Part shown: positions 8,368 through 16,467 of the stretch, piece after piece
Position numbering within the stretch: the stretch's first letter is position 1
How the letters are laid out: each line of letters starts with the position of its first letter
Source: Rhodococcus_G sp042879035
Lineage (GTDB): Bacteria > Actinomycetota > Actinomycetes > Mycobacteriales > Mycobacteriaceae
Direction of reading: 5' to 3'
Assembly: GCF_042879035.1 (NCBI RefSeq)
Contig: NZ_JBIAOU010000003.1
Span: 310,001-374,000 of the forward strand
DNA: 64,000 bases
Position numbers and translations under genes: made by a program
The notes under the pieces: generated by a model
What the model was told of the DNA's origin: nothing
What the model saw: only the letters and a program-made list of their open reading frames with translations
The model's database searches: none

Positions 8368-9171
8368 ATGACGGCAGTGGAGCAGAAACCGGCCGGCGCG
8401 TGGAAGGGGGTCGATCTCGGCACCCACGCCGTGAGCTACGACGAGCGCGACGCGATCCTGTACGCGCTCGCCGTGGGTGCGAAGGCCACCGATCTGGACC
8501 TCGTGATGGAGGACCGGCTTCGGGTGCTGCCGACGTTCGCGCTGACGCTGGCCCAGTGGGCGCCAGACGAACTCGGGTCGCGCGGCGCGTTCGACACCAC
8601 GACCGCGCTGCACGGTTCGCAGGAACTGACGGTCCTCGCGCCGCTCCCGCGCGCCGGTGAGATCACGCTGTCCGCCCGCGTCGGCGAGGTGTGGGACAAG
8701 GGCGCCGCCGCCGTGTTCGAGGTCGTCGTCGAGAGCGAGTACTTCGTCGCGACCTGGTCGCTGTTCGCGCCCGGATACGGGGGATTCGGCGGCGAGCGTG
8801 GCCCGTCGAAGCCCGCCGGTCCGTCCGGGGACCCCGACGTGGCAACCGAGCTGGAGACGGCGGAGAACCAGACCGCGCTGTACCGGCTGCTCGGCGACCG
8901 GCACCACATCCACATCGACCCGGCCGCTGCCGCGGTGATCGGGCAGCCCCGGCCGATCATGCACGGGCTGTGCACACTGGCGGCGAGCACCTTACCGCTC
9001 GCCCAGGCGCTCGGAGCGCACCCGACGGACCTGGTGCAGCTGTCGGGACGCTTTGCCGCCCCGGTCTTTCCGGGAGACCGGCTGCCGATCCGCGGTTGGC
9101 GCGGGGAGGGTGGAGTCGACTTCGAGGTCGGCGGCGCCGTCACCGGCGCCCGCGCCCGGTTCGCCGAATGA
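8368..9171 (+). CDS. MaoC-type double-hotdog enoyl-CoA hydratase
   Basis: A 267-residue protein with two fused hotdog domains, the architecture of (R)-specific enoyl-CoA hydratase 2 and of steroid hydratases such as ChsH3/HSD4B-type. The second domain carries the active-site hydratase motif YRLLGDRHHIHIDPAAA, with the Asp of GD and the His of HID. The first domain (SYDERDAILYALAVGAKATD) is the usual substrate-binding half. It lies 42 bases after the Ltp2-like gene, after an AGGACCGAAG leader, and overlaps the following SDR by four bases. It probably acts on an earlier cycle of the same substrate. Confidence 0.87.
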   Translation: MTAVEQKPAGAWKGVDLGTHAVSYDERDAILYALAVGAKATDLDLVMEDRLRVLPTFALTLAQWAPDELGSRGAFDTTTALHGSQELTVLAPLPRAGEITLSARVGEVWDKGAAAVFEVVVESEYFVATWSLFAPGYGGFGGERGPSKPAGPSGDPDVATELETAENQTALYRLLGDRHHIHIDPAAAAVIGQPRPIMHGLCTLAASTLPLAQALGAHPTDLVQLSGRFAAPVFPGDRLPIRGWRGEGGVDFEVGGAVTGARARFAE

Positions 9172-9950
9172 ACGCGGACAATCCGGCCGATTTCACCGGC
9201 CGGGCGGTCCTGGTCACCGGCGGCACCAAGGGCATCGGCCGGGTGGTCGCCGAGACCTTCCTCGCGGCCGGTGCGCAGGTCACGGTCTGCGCGCGCAGCG
9301 CACCCGACTCACCGGTCGGCGCCGACGGCCGCGAGGCCCGCTTTCTGCCCGTCGACGTCCGTGACGCCGACGCCGTCAAGGCGATGGTCGCGGACGCGTC
9401 GTCCCGGATGGGGCGGCTCGACGTGCTGATCAACAACGCCGGCGGTTCCCCCGACGCGGACGCCGCGACGGTCTCGCCCCGCTTCGTCGACAAGATCGTC
9501 GCACTGAACCTGTTGGCGCCGTTCTACGTTGCGCAGGCAGTGAATGCGGTGATGCAGCAACAGGACAGCGGCGGATCGATCGTCAACATCGGATCGGTGT
9601 CCGCGCACGACCCGCAGCCCGGCACCGCCGCCTACTCCGCGGCCAAGGCCGGACTGCTGGTGCTGACGAAAGCCCTGGCCCTGGAGTGGGCGCCGAAGGT
9701 GCGCGTCAACCACATCACCACGGGACTGATCCGCACCGAAGCGGCCGCCTCGGTGTACGGCGAGGACGGCGGCGCCGCGGTCACCCGGACCCTGCCGATC
9801 GGACGGATGGCGGTGCCCTCCGACATCGCCGGCGCCTGCCTGTTCCTCGGCGGATCGCTGTCGGCGTACGTCAACGGAGCCGACCTCGCCGTCCACGGCG
9901 GCGGCGAGTACCCCGCCCGCTATCTGGCGACGCACCCCGAAACCAACTGA
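9168..9950 (+). CDS. SDR family oxidoreductase
   Basis: A 260-residue classical short-chain dehydrogenase. The Rossmann motif TGGTKGIG, the NNAG turn, the catalytic Ser (NIGSVSAHD) and the YSAAK pair (Tyr-x-x-x-Lys) are all present. Lack of an acidic residue right after the second strand (VTVCARSAPDS) hints at NADP preference. The ATG overlaps the hydratase stop, so it probably oxidises the beta-hydroxyacyl-CoA or a ring hydroxyl made by the same operon. Confidence 0.88.
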   Translation: MNADNPADFTGRAVLVTGGTKGIGRVVAETFLAAGAQVTVCARSAPDSPVGADGREARFLPVDVRDADAVKAMVADASSRMGRLDVLINNAGGSPDADAATVSPRFVDKIVALNLLAPFYVAQAVNAVMQQQDSGGSIVNIGSVSAHDPQPGTAAYSAAKAGLLVLTKALALEWAPKVRVNHITTGLIRTEAAASVYGEDGGAAVTRTLPIGRMAVPSDIAGACLFLGGSLSAYVNGADLAVHGGGEYPARYLATHPETN

Positions 9951-9969
9951 GTCACAGCCTGATCGGAGC

Positions 9970-10737
9970 ATGTTCATGGGAACCCTCGAAGGCAAGGTCG
10001 CGCTCGTCACGGGCGCGGGGCAGGGCATCGGCCGGGGCATCGCGTCGGCCCTCGCGAAAGAGGGCGTCGCGGTCGCGGTCGCCGGCCGCACCGAATCCAA
10101 ACTGCACAAGACCGTCGCGGAGATCGAGGAGGTCGGCGGCCGCGCGATCCCCGTGCGGTGTGACGTCTCCGTCGCCGACGACATCGTCGACTCTGTCGAG
10201 CAGACCGTCGACGGGTTCGGTGGCATCGACATCATGGTCAACAACGCCAACGACTCCAAGCCGGGCCGGCTGCTGGACGTCGTGGACGAGGACTTCGAGC
10301 GGGCGTTCGCGTCCGGGCCCCTGGCGACGTTGCGGTTCATGCGCGCCTGCCACCCGCACATGGTCGCGCGCGGCGGCGGGTCGGTGATCAACCTGGTCAC
10401 GTCCGCGGCCGTGCGCTGGGACGCGAGCAACTACGGCGTCTACGGCTCGATCAAGGAGGGCACCCGCGTGCTCACCCGCGCCGCCGCGGCCGAGTGGGGA
10501 CGCGACGGGATCCGGGTGAACAACGTCGCACCGCACGCGATGACACCGGCGCTGCAGTGGTGGATGGACAAGAACCCGGAGGAAGCCGAGGAGTTCGTCG
10601 CCGGCATCCCGCTCGGACGCGTCGGGGAGCCCGAAGCAGACATCGGGCGCGCCGTGGTGTTCCTGTGCTCGGAGGACGCCCGCTACCTGACCGGCGCCAC
10701 GATTCCCCTCGACGGCGGCCAGTCCCGCTGGGGCTGA
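9970..10737 (+). CDS. SDR family oxidoreductase
   Basis: A 255-residue short-chain dehydrogenase with TGAGQGIG, NNAND, a Ser-containing VTSAAVRWD segment and YGSIK, so the Tyr-Lys catalytic pair is kept although the flanking residues are unusual (YxSIK instead of YxASK). The C-terminal LTGATIPLDGG is typical. Two in-frame starts are possible, ATG at 9970 or 9976; the first has CGGAG five bases before it. It closes the operon and is followed by the 53-bp repeats that probably end transcription. Confidence 0.87.
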   Translation: MFMGTLEGKVALVTGAGQGIGRGIASALAKEGVAVAVAGRTESKLHKTVAEIEEVGGRAIPVRCDVSVADDIVDSVEQTVDGFGGIDIMVNNANDSKPGRLLDVVDEDFERAFASGPLATLRFMRACHPHMVARGGGSVINLVTSAAVRWDASNYGVYGSIKEGTRVLTRAAAAEWGRDGIRVNNVAPHAMTPALQWWMDKNPEEAEEFVAGIPLGRVGEPEADIGRAVVFLCSEDARYLTGATIPLDGGQSRWG

Positions 10738-10750
10738 CGTCCTTGACCGC

Positions 10751-10803
10751 GGCTGAAGGTCCCCTTCATGCGGTCGGAGGACATGAAGGTCGCCTTCGGC
10801 CGG
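10751..10803. repeat. 53-bp intergenic repeat, inverted family member, copy 1
   Basis: Begins GGCTGAAGGTCCCCTTCATG and ends GAAGGTCGCCTTCGGCCGG. It is nearly identical to the next copy 75 bp on and resembles, as its reverse complement, the repeat pair at 1273..1445. It occupies a convergent gene junction, like that pair, and contains GAAGG/CCTTC complementary pieces that can fold. Confidence 0.85.
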
Positions 10804-10825
10804 GGGTGGGTCGTCGCACGTCGGT

Positions 10826-10878
10826 GGCTGAAGGTCCCCTTCATGCGGTCCGAGGACATGAAGGTCGCCTTCAGCCGG
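10826..10878. repeat. 53-bp intergenic repeat, inverted family member, copy 2
   Basis: Second copy, differing from 10751..10803 at two or three positions. It ends 11 bases before the stop codon of the convergent glycosylase gene, so the pair probably acts as a two-way terminator. Confidence 0.85.
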
Positions 10879-10889
10879 TGGGGGCGCGG

Positions 10890-11453
10890 TCAGAGGATGC
10901 CGGCGGCGAGGGCGGCGAGGCGGTACCACTCGGCGAGGGTGTCGACGGTCTCGTGGGCGTTGAGACCGCTCGGGTTGGGCACCACCCACAGTGCCGCGCC
11001 CTCGAAGGTCTCCGGCTGCAGGCCGGTGGACGCGCCGCGTTTGCCGAATGCCGTCCGGTACGCGGTGACACCGGCGACCGCGACGACAGCGGGTCGCGAT
11101 GTGCGTACGACGCGGCGCAGTCGCTCGGGACCGTCGCGCAGTTCCGCTGCCGTCAACTCGTCGGCGCGGGCGGTGGCTCGCGGCGCGAGGTTGGTGATGC
11201 CGATCCCGAGGCTCTGCAGCAGGTCCCGGTCGGCGCCGGACATTCCCGCTGTCGGATCGACGGGTCGGGGGAGGATCCCGGCTTTCAGTAACGCGGGATA
11301 GAAGCGGTTGCCCGGCCGCGCGAAATGCGCGCCCGTCGCGGCGGTCCACAAGCCCGGGTTGATGCCGACGAACAGTAGGCGACAGCCGGGTCCGATCAGG
11401 TCGGGGACCTCGGCGTCGCGGAACGACTCGAGCTGTGCACGCGTGAAACCCAC
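10890..11453 (-). CDS. mug: Mismatch-specific uracil/thymine DNA glycosylase (MUG/TDG family)
   Basis: A 187-residue glycosylase that removes U or T mispaired with G, the first step of base-excision repair. The catalytic-site motif of the MUG/TDG group is clear (LLFVGINPGLWTA, with Asn in GINPG), followed by the FARPGNRFYPAL water-binding loop and the C-terminal VVPNPSGLNAH minor-groove wedge. I use the GTG at 11453; the frame continues to an ATG at 11519 but the extra residues look unlike the family. It lies close to a vsr gene, another enzyme for repair of deaminated bases. Confidence 0.88.
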   Translation of the reverse strand: MGFTRAQLESFRDAEVPDLIGPGCRLLFVGINPGLWTAATGAHFARPGNRFYPALLKAGILPRPVDPTAGMSGADRDLLQSLGIGITNLAPRATARADELTAAELRDGPERLRRVVRTSRPAVVAVAGVTAYRTAFGKRGASTGLQPETFEGAALWVVPNPSGLNAHETVDTLAEWYRLAALAAGIL

Positions 11454-11593
11454 GCGGTCAGTAGACCACCGAGCCTGGAGAGAATGGACGGCGGCTCGCG
11501 ACCTCGACCGTTCCCGCACAGTTCATTCGGTGGCGGTTGTGCTGACGGGGTTTCTCAGTCTCCTGCCAGTTTCACCCCGTACATTTCCGCCTC

Positions 11594-12301
11594 GTGCGCA
11601 CCCGCTTCCTTCCCCGGCACTGGCCCCTCGGACTGGCCGCCCTGATCGTCGCCGCCGGCATCCTCGCGGTGTTCGGCCCCGCACAGATGGACACGAACCC
11701 GGTCATCGGCTGGTCCACCTCGCTGTACCGCGACATCGACGCGATCACCGCGTCCTGGCCGAGCGAGGCGGGCACCGTCAGCGACCTCGTCGCCGAGGCC
11801 GGGCTGTTCGCGCTCGCCGGCATGCTCGCGCTGTCGCTGTGGTGGGGACGCGGCGACACCCGGACCCTCGCGGTCGGGATCGCCGCGGGCGCCGGCGCCG
11901 TCGGATCGGCGCTCGCGACATTGGCGGTCAAATCGGTGGTGACGGAGGAACGACCCTGCACCGCCCTCGCCGGTGTGCACGCCCTGTCCGAGTGCCCGCC
12001 GCTCGGGGACTGGTCGTTCCCCAGCAACCACTCCGGGATCGCCGCGGCCCTCGCGACCGCGGTCGCGCTGGCCGGGTACGCCGCCCGCCGACTGTGGATG
12101 TCGCTGCTCGCGACCGGCACCGCAATCGTCGTCGGGTTCTCCCGCATCGTCAGCGGCGTGCACTATCCGCACGACGTCGCGGCCGGGCTGGTGTACGGGT
12201 CGTGTATCGCGCTGGCCTTCGCCGTCGCACTCACCCCGGTCGCGACGGCCGTGCTGCGCCGGATCGGGTTGGGGTCGGCTGCGGAGGCGGCGCCCTACTG
12301 A
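11594..12301 (+). CDS. PAP2 superfamily membrane phosphatase
   Basis: A 235-residue inner-membrane protein with five or six helices and the three phosphatase signatures of the PAP2 family: KSVVTEERPC, the FPSNHS box containing the catalytic His, and SRIVSGVHYPHDV. Such enzymes act on lipid phosphates or on undecaprenyl pyrophosphate on the outer face. It starts with GTG at 11594. Its stop overlaps the 3' end of the vsr gene on the other strand by seven bases. Confidence 0.87.
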   Translation: MRTRFLPRHWPLGLAALIVAAGILAVFGPAQMDTNPVIGWSTSLYRDIDAITASWPSEAGTVSDLVAEAGLFALAGMLALSLWWGRGDTRTLAVGIAAGAGAVGSALATLAVKSVVTEERPCTALAGVHALSECPPLGDWSFPSNHSGIAAALATAVALAGYAARRLWMSLLATGTAIVVGFSRIVSGVHYPHDVAAGLVYGSCIALAFAVALTPVATAVLRRIGLGSAAEAAPY

Positions 12302-12714
12302 CGCGACCGGAGCACCATCTCGACCGCGTCGGCGGCGGTGATCGGATCCTCGTGCTCCCACACCCGCACGACAGCCCAGCCCGCTGCGGTGAGCCGGGCG
12401 TCGGTGTCCCGGTCGCGGACGACGTTCGCGTCGAGCTTGTCGGCCCACCACTGCGCATTGTTCTTCGGTGCGGTCGCGTGGACGGGGCAGCGGTGCCAGA
12501 AGCAGCCGTCGACGAACACGGCCACCTTCGCGACGGGAAACACCAGGTCCGCGCGGCGGCGTATGCCCGGCAGCGGCGCCCGGTCCACCCGGTAGCGGCG
12601 CCCGCGACGGTGCAGTTCGCGTCGGAGCGCCAGTTCCGGGACGGTGTCGCGGCGGCGCTGCGCACTCATCCGGTCGCGTGTCGACGCGGAATCCGGGACA
12701 GGTCGCATGGCCAT
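12295..12714 (-). CDS. vsr: Very short patch repair endonuclease (Vsr)
   Basis: A 139-residue Vsr endonuclease that nicks next to T:G mismatches formed when 5-methylcytosine deaminates. The family pattern is complete: MSAQRRRDTVPELALRREL, the RRADLVFPVAKVAVFVDGCF catalytic strand with Asp, CFWHRCPVHATAPKNN (His and Cys zinc ligands) and a C-terminal VRVWEHED. It is the last gene of a methylase-nuclease-vsr set on the minus strand, 47 bases after the nuclease gene, where it would limit mutation at methylated sites. Confidence 0.93.
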   Translation of the reverse strand: MAMRPVPDSASTRDRMSAQRRRDTVPELALRRELHRRGRRYRVDRAPLPGIRRRADLVFPVAKVAVFVDGCFWHRCPVHATAPKNNAQWWADKLDANVVRDRDTDARLTAAGWAVVRVWEHEDPITAADAVEMVLRSRQ

Positions 12715-12761
12715 CCCGCAATTGTCCCGCGACCGTCTGTCCCGCGGACCGTCGAACCCGG

Positions 12762-13634
12762 TCAGTCGTCGCCGTCGTCCTCGGGGTCGGACCACGTCGG
12801 TGCGAAGCGGTTGCGACGCTCCACCTCTCCGCGCACCACGTCGGTGAACTCCTCGAACGAGAGGGTCTGCGCCCGCGTCGGGCGGCCGTTGCGGGGTGGC
12901 GGTTCCTCGACATCGAAGAACCGGACGGCGCCGCGGTCGTCGCCGTCGGATTCGTACAGGCCGATGAACACCCGCTCGAACAGGTCGTAGCGGGTGTCCT
13001 CCGCGCCGAGGTCGACCCACGCCTTGTCGGGCAGCCCGTGCACCGGCCGCTTGCCCCGCCCGGACCGTTTCGACAGCGTCATCACGTGGTGCGCGAACGA
13101 CGACTTGCCGGTGTCGCTGGTCTTCGTCGGGTCGCCGTCGTCGCACGCGTCGTACGAGGTGAACAGCACCGCGACCAGCACGCTGTAGGGCTGGCGCTGG
13201 TGCAGGACCATCGCCTCGCCCCGCAGCTCGTGGTCGTTGCGGACGATGTTCTTGGTCCAGCGGCCGAGCCTGCCGGACTTCGGGCTGTAGTCCTGGAAGC
13301 TGTACGTCTTGATGGACACGCACAACACCAGGCCGAGAGTGGGATCGATGGTCTTGACGTCGAGCCGCTTGCGGCCCTTCACGACGTCGATCTGCGCTTC
13401 CTGCCCGGCGCCCGTCGCGGTCGGTGTGATGTCCGGATAGGCCGGCCGCAGCGCGTCGGCGACGGTCTGGGCCAGCTCGTTTGACAGCCGCTGCGCGTAG
13501 TTCTTCTTCGCGTCCCGCTCTGCGCGGGGGTCCGGCTTGTCACCGGCCCGGTCGAGGGCACGCCGCAGCGGGTACCGGTTGACGAGGCCGGCGAGGTCTT
13601 CGGCTGTGAGCAGTGCCTCGTGCTGCTCGTTCAC
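12762..13634 (-). CDS. Type II restriction endonuclease (probable)
   Basis: A 290-residue protein whose GTG start overlaps the methylase stop (GTGA at 13634..13631). A PD-(D/E)xK-like core can be read in the middle: EAQIDVVKGRKRLDVKTID followed by LVLCVSIKTYSF, giving an Asp and an x-K pair on adjacent strands. I do not recognise the specificity family. Position between a cytosine methylase and vsr, plus translational coupling to the methylase, supports a restriction role. The C-terminal tail is very acidic (PEDDGDD). A nuclease-related protein without restriction activity cannot be excluded. Confidence 0.75.
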   Translation of the reverse strand: MNEQHEALLTAEDLAGLVNRYPLRRALDRAGDKPDPRAERDAKKNYAQRLSNELAQTVADALRPAYPDITPTATGAGQEAQIDVVKGRKRLDVKTIDPTLGLVLCVSIKTYSFQDYSPKSGRLGRWTKNIVRNDHELRGEAMVLHQRQPYSVLVAVLFTSYDACDDGDPTKTSDTGKSSFAHHVMTLSKRSGRGKRPVHGLPDKAWVDLGAEDTRYDLFERVFIGLYESDGDDRGAVRFFDVEEPPPRNGRPTRAQTLSFEEFTDVVRGEVERRNRFAPTWSDPEDDGDD

Positions 13635-14788
13635 GCCGCCCTCGCGGGGTCGCCGCCCATCCGCTCGAGGTGCTGGGCGACGTCGTCGAGGAACCCGGGG
13701 ACGAACCGCAGGTTCCCCGTCCGGGCGCGACGCAGGAACCCGGCGGTCGCCCGCGCCGACAGCAGCTTCGAGTCGTCGAGGAAGTCGCCGAGATCCTCGT
13801 ACTCGTCCTGCACCGGCCAGGTGCTCACGTTCGCGCGGTACACGGTGCCCCCTCGACCCCACGCCGCGGTCGGCCACGCCGCCCCCGACTTCAGCGCCGT
13901 GTCGGACGACTCGTCGTACGGCAACGGAGTGGTCAGGCGATGGCCCACCCACGACGACATCCGGGTGCTGACGGCGTTGCCGACCAGCTTCCACCGGTGC
14001 CCGGCGCGCAGGCCGGGGACGTCGAGTGCGGGCCGGGTCCAGTCCGGGTCGAAGCCCTGCAGTCGTTCGGCACCGACGATGCCGGGGGTGACGATCTCGC
14101 CGGTCAGCATCCGCACCGCGGGTGGGCTGGCGATGCCGATGGTCGACCCGCCCTTGAGGGTCGGCACCGCGTTGACGGCCCAGCCGAGGCCGCGGACCCC
14201 CTCGGTCCAGTAGAAGCCGCACGGATGATCGTTGGGGTCGGCCTCCTCGGCAGGTCCGGCGTCGTCGGTGAGCAGCACCTCGCGAGGGTCCTCGGTGCGC
14301 GACGCCAACATCAGCACCCGCTGCCTGCGCTGCGGCAGACCGAACGCGCGGGCGTCGACCACCCTGTAGGCCCACATGTAGCCGAGCTCGTCGAGCGCGG
14401 ATGTCACATGCCGCATCGCCGCGCCGCGCCCGAGCTGCAGCATGAACGGCACGTTCTCGAGCAGTAGCCAGCGCGGCCCCTTCTTGCGTTTGACCAGCCG
14501 GAACACCTCGTCGACCAGACCGGACCGTGCGCCGGTGATACCGACCGTCCGACCCGCCTGGGACAGGTCCTGGCACGGGAAACCAGCCGCCACCAGCTCG
14601 ACGCCCGCGGGCAGCGAGCGCAGCGTCGTCACGTCGCCGTGCAGCTCGGAGTCCGGGAACCGCGCCGACAACACGGCCTGGGCGCCCTCGTCGATCTCGC
14701 AGTACAGCTCGGTGTCCCACCCGTGGTCGCTCAACCCCAATTCGAGGCCGCCGATGCCGGCGAACAACCCCACCGCGCGCCCGCTCAC
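13631..14788 (-). CDS. dcm: DNA (cytosine-5)-methyltransferase
   Basis: A 385-residue C5-cytosine methylase. Motif I (GLFAGIGGLELGL) binds AdoMet, motif IV holds the catalytic Cys (GFPCQDLSQAGR), motif VI has the ENV triplet (LLLENVPFM), motif VIII shows QRRQRV, and motifs IX-X lie before KLVGNAVS. The GTG start at 14788 has AAGGAG six bases upstream. Specificity cannot be read from the sequence. It is the promoter-proximal gene of the methylase-nuclease-vsr set, so protection is made first. A GGGGA tract lies about 80-120 bases upstream and a small hairpin overlaps its ribosome binding site. Confidence 0.93.
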   Translation of the reverse strand: MSGRAVGLFAGIGGLELGLSDHGWDTELYCEIDEGAQAVLSARFPDSELHGDVTTLRSLPAGVELVAAGFPCQDLSQAGRTVGITGARSGLVDEVFRLVKRKKGPRWLLLENVPFMLQLGRGAAMRHVTSALDELGYMWAYRVVDARAFGLPQRRQRVLMLASRTEDPREVLLTDDAGPAEEADPNDHPCGFYWTEGVRGLGWAVNAVPTLKGGSTIGIASPPAVRMLTGEIVTPGIVGAERLQGFDPDWTRPALDVPGLRAGHRWKLVGNAVSTRMSSWVGHRLTTPLPYDESSDTALKSGAAWPTAAWGRGGTVYRANVSTWPVQDEYEDLGDFLDDSKLLSARATAGFLRRARTGNLRFVPGFLDDVAQHLERMGGDPARAA

Positions 14789-14794
14789 GTGACT

Positions 14795-14820
14795 CCTTAC
14801 TGCCGAACTTCGATGTAAGG
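14795..14820 (-). promoter_or_regulatory. Small palindrome overlapping the methylase ribosome binding site
   Basis: On the coding strand CCTTAC and GTAAGG form a six-base stem around CGAAGTTCG. The right arm GTAAGG is part of the AAGGAG ribosome binding site of the methylase. Folding would hide that site, or the palindrome could be a protein-binding operator. No controller gene is present nearby. Confidence 0.4.
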
Positions 14821-14864
14821 ACCGTACCCGCCACCCCCGACAACTCCCGTCCCGCTGGGCTGAA

Positions 14865-14910
14865 GGGAGGGGAGGGGAGGGGAGGGGAGGGGAGGGGAGG
14901 GGGAGGGGAG
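14865..14910. repeat. GGGGA pentanucleotide microsatellite
   Basis: About nine tandem GGGGA units with one G-length irregularity near the right end. It fills the gap between the stop codon of the broken MFS gene and the methylase promoter region. Runs of four G can form a G-quadruplex on the plus strand, and pentanucleotide tracts are prone to slippage. Confidence 0.95.
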
Positions 14911-16467
14911 TCAGTCGACCAGTGCGGGTCTGTCCGCCGCGTCGCGGCTCGGGGCACGGCGACGGCTGGGGGCGCGGACGGTGATGGCGACCGCCGCGAC
15001 GATCAGGATCGCGCCGAGCACGCGGGCCGCGTCGGCCATCCCGTCCATGAACACGGAGCGAGCGAACTCGGCGAGTGGATCACCTTGGGGCCCTGCCACT
15101 TTCGCCACCTCGAGTGCGGCGGCCAGGGAGGAGCCGACCGGTTCCTTCGCCGGTTCCGGCACGGCGTCGACGACCGGGGCGATGCCGCGGCTGTAGGTGG
15201 CGGCCAGCAGGCTGCCCGCGAGGGCGATGCCCACCGCTGCGCCCACCTCCCGCGTGGTGTCGTTCACGGCGGACGCGACACCCTGTTTGTCGTCGGGTGT
15301 GTTCTCGAGAATCGCGGTCGTGGCCGGGGCGGAACACAGTCCGATCCCGGAGCTGAAGATCATCAGCGCGAGGGCCGCGGGCCCGTAGCCGTCCCCGGAA
15401 TCGACGAACGCCAGGGCGAACATGCCCGCGCCGGACAGGCACAGCCCGATGCAGGTCAGCCAGCGCAGGCCGACGCGGGGCAGCAGCCAGGGCATCGCGA
15501 CGGTGGCCACCATCAGCGGCACGAACATCGGCGACAATGCCAGTCCGGACTGGAGTGGGCCGTAGCCGAGGACCAGCTGCATGTACTGGACGACGAGGAA
15601 GAAGAGACCGAACGCCGCGAGGAACTGGAACGTGAGCGACGCCGCGCCTGCGCTGAAGGCGCGATTGCCGAACAGGCGCACGTCGAGGAGGGGAGCGTCA
15701 CGACGCAGTTCGACCATCACGAACACGGCCGCGCACGCCGACCCGGTCGTGATCGCCGCCAGCGCGAGGGGATCGGTCCACCCCCGGATCGGCGCCTCGA
15801 GCATGCCGAGGACGAACAGTCCGATTGCAGCCACCGCGAGGAGCGCGCCGGGGATGTCGAACGGGTGCGGTGACTCCTCACGCGAGGCGGGCACCGTCCA
15901 CGACAGCGCGAACAGCAGTGCGGCGGCGACGGCGAAGCCGACGAAGATCGACTGCCACGACCAGTTCTCGAGAAGGACTCCCGAGACGAGCAGTCCGACG
16001 ATCCCACCCGACGCGGCGACACCGGACCAGATCGCGACACCACGGGCCCGATGTTCGGCCGGAAAGGTCGCGCTGACCAGCGACAGTGTCGACGGCATCA
16101 CGAGCGCTGCACCCACGCCGGCGAGGGCCCGCAGCCCGATCAGCCACTGCGGGTCGTCGACCCAGATCGGTGCCGCCGACGCCGCCGCGACAACCGCCAG
16201 TCCGGCGAGGAGGACGCCCCGGCGCCCGTACCGATCACCGAGTGCGCCCGCGGGCAGCAGCAGTGCGGCCAGTCACAGGGTGTAGCCGTCGACGATCCAC
16301 GTCAGCTCGTTCTGCGTTGCTCCCGTGTCGAGTGCCATCACCGGCAGCGCGGTGTTCAGGGCTGCCGCCGCGGCGATCACCATCGCCACCGCGGAGCACA
16401 CCAGGATCAGCGTCCACACCTCCCGCGCCGACAAACTGGTGGTGCCGGGCTGGTCGTGTGCGGTCAT
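14911..16467 (-). pseudogene. MFS drug-efflux transporter interrupted by an in-frame TGA
   Basis: A DHA2-type permease of 518 codons if read from ATG 16467 to the stop at 14911. A single TGA at 16275..16273 cuts it after 64 codons, just past WIVDGYTL, the usual end of helix 2; the reading frame on both sides is the same and continues LAALLLPAGALGDR, the normal loop of the family. The downstream 1.36 kb remains fully open with about 12 hydrophobic segments, so the mutation looks recent. A shortened protein could restart at ATG 16116 but would lack the first helices. I read it as a fresh nonsense pseudogene. Confidence 0.85.

Noticed and set aside
3527..10737. Naming the acyl-CoA genes chsE1, chsE2, chsH1, chsH2 and ltp2
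   Set aside because: Architecture agrees but gene order differs and no cholesterol-specific neighbours (cyp125, kstR-type regulator, mce4) are in view. I describe them as like these proteins without giving symbols.
14865..14910. CRISPR or tandem-repeat array
   Set aside because: Five-base units with no spacers; it is a plain microsatellite. The 53-bp repeats elsewhere occur only as pairs and have no regular spacers or cas genes.
12762..14957. A 731-codon open frame on the minus strand covering both nuclease and methylase genes
   Set aside because: Its first 440 codons lie out of frame over the methylase and read as Arg/Gly/Pro-rich noise; only the last 290 codons, from GTG 13634, form the nuclease. 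High GC content produces such open frames.
16273..16275. Selenocysteine or programmed readthrough at the TGA of the MFS gene
   Set aside because: The position is a membrane-helix residue with no redox role, no hairpin of SECIS type follows directly, and MFS pumps are not selenoproteins. A nonsense mutation or read error is simpler.
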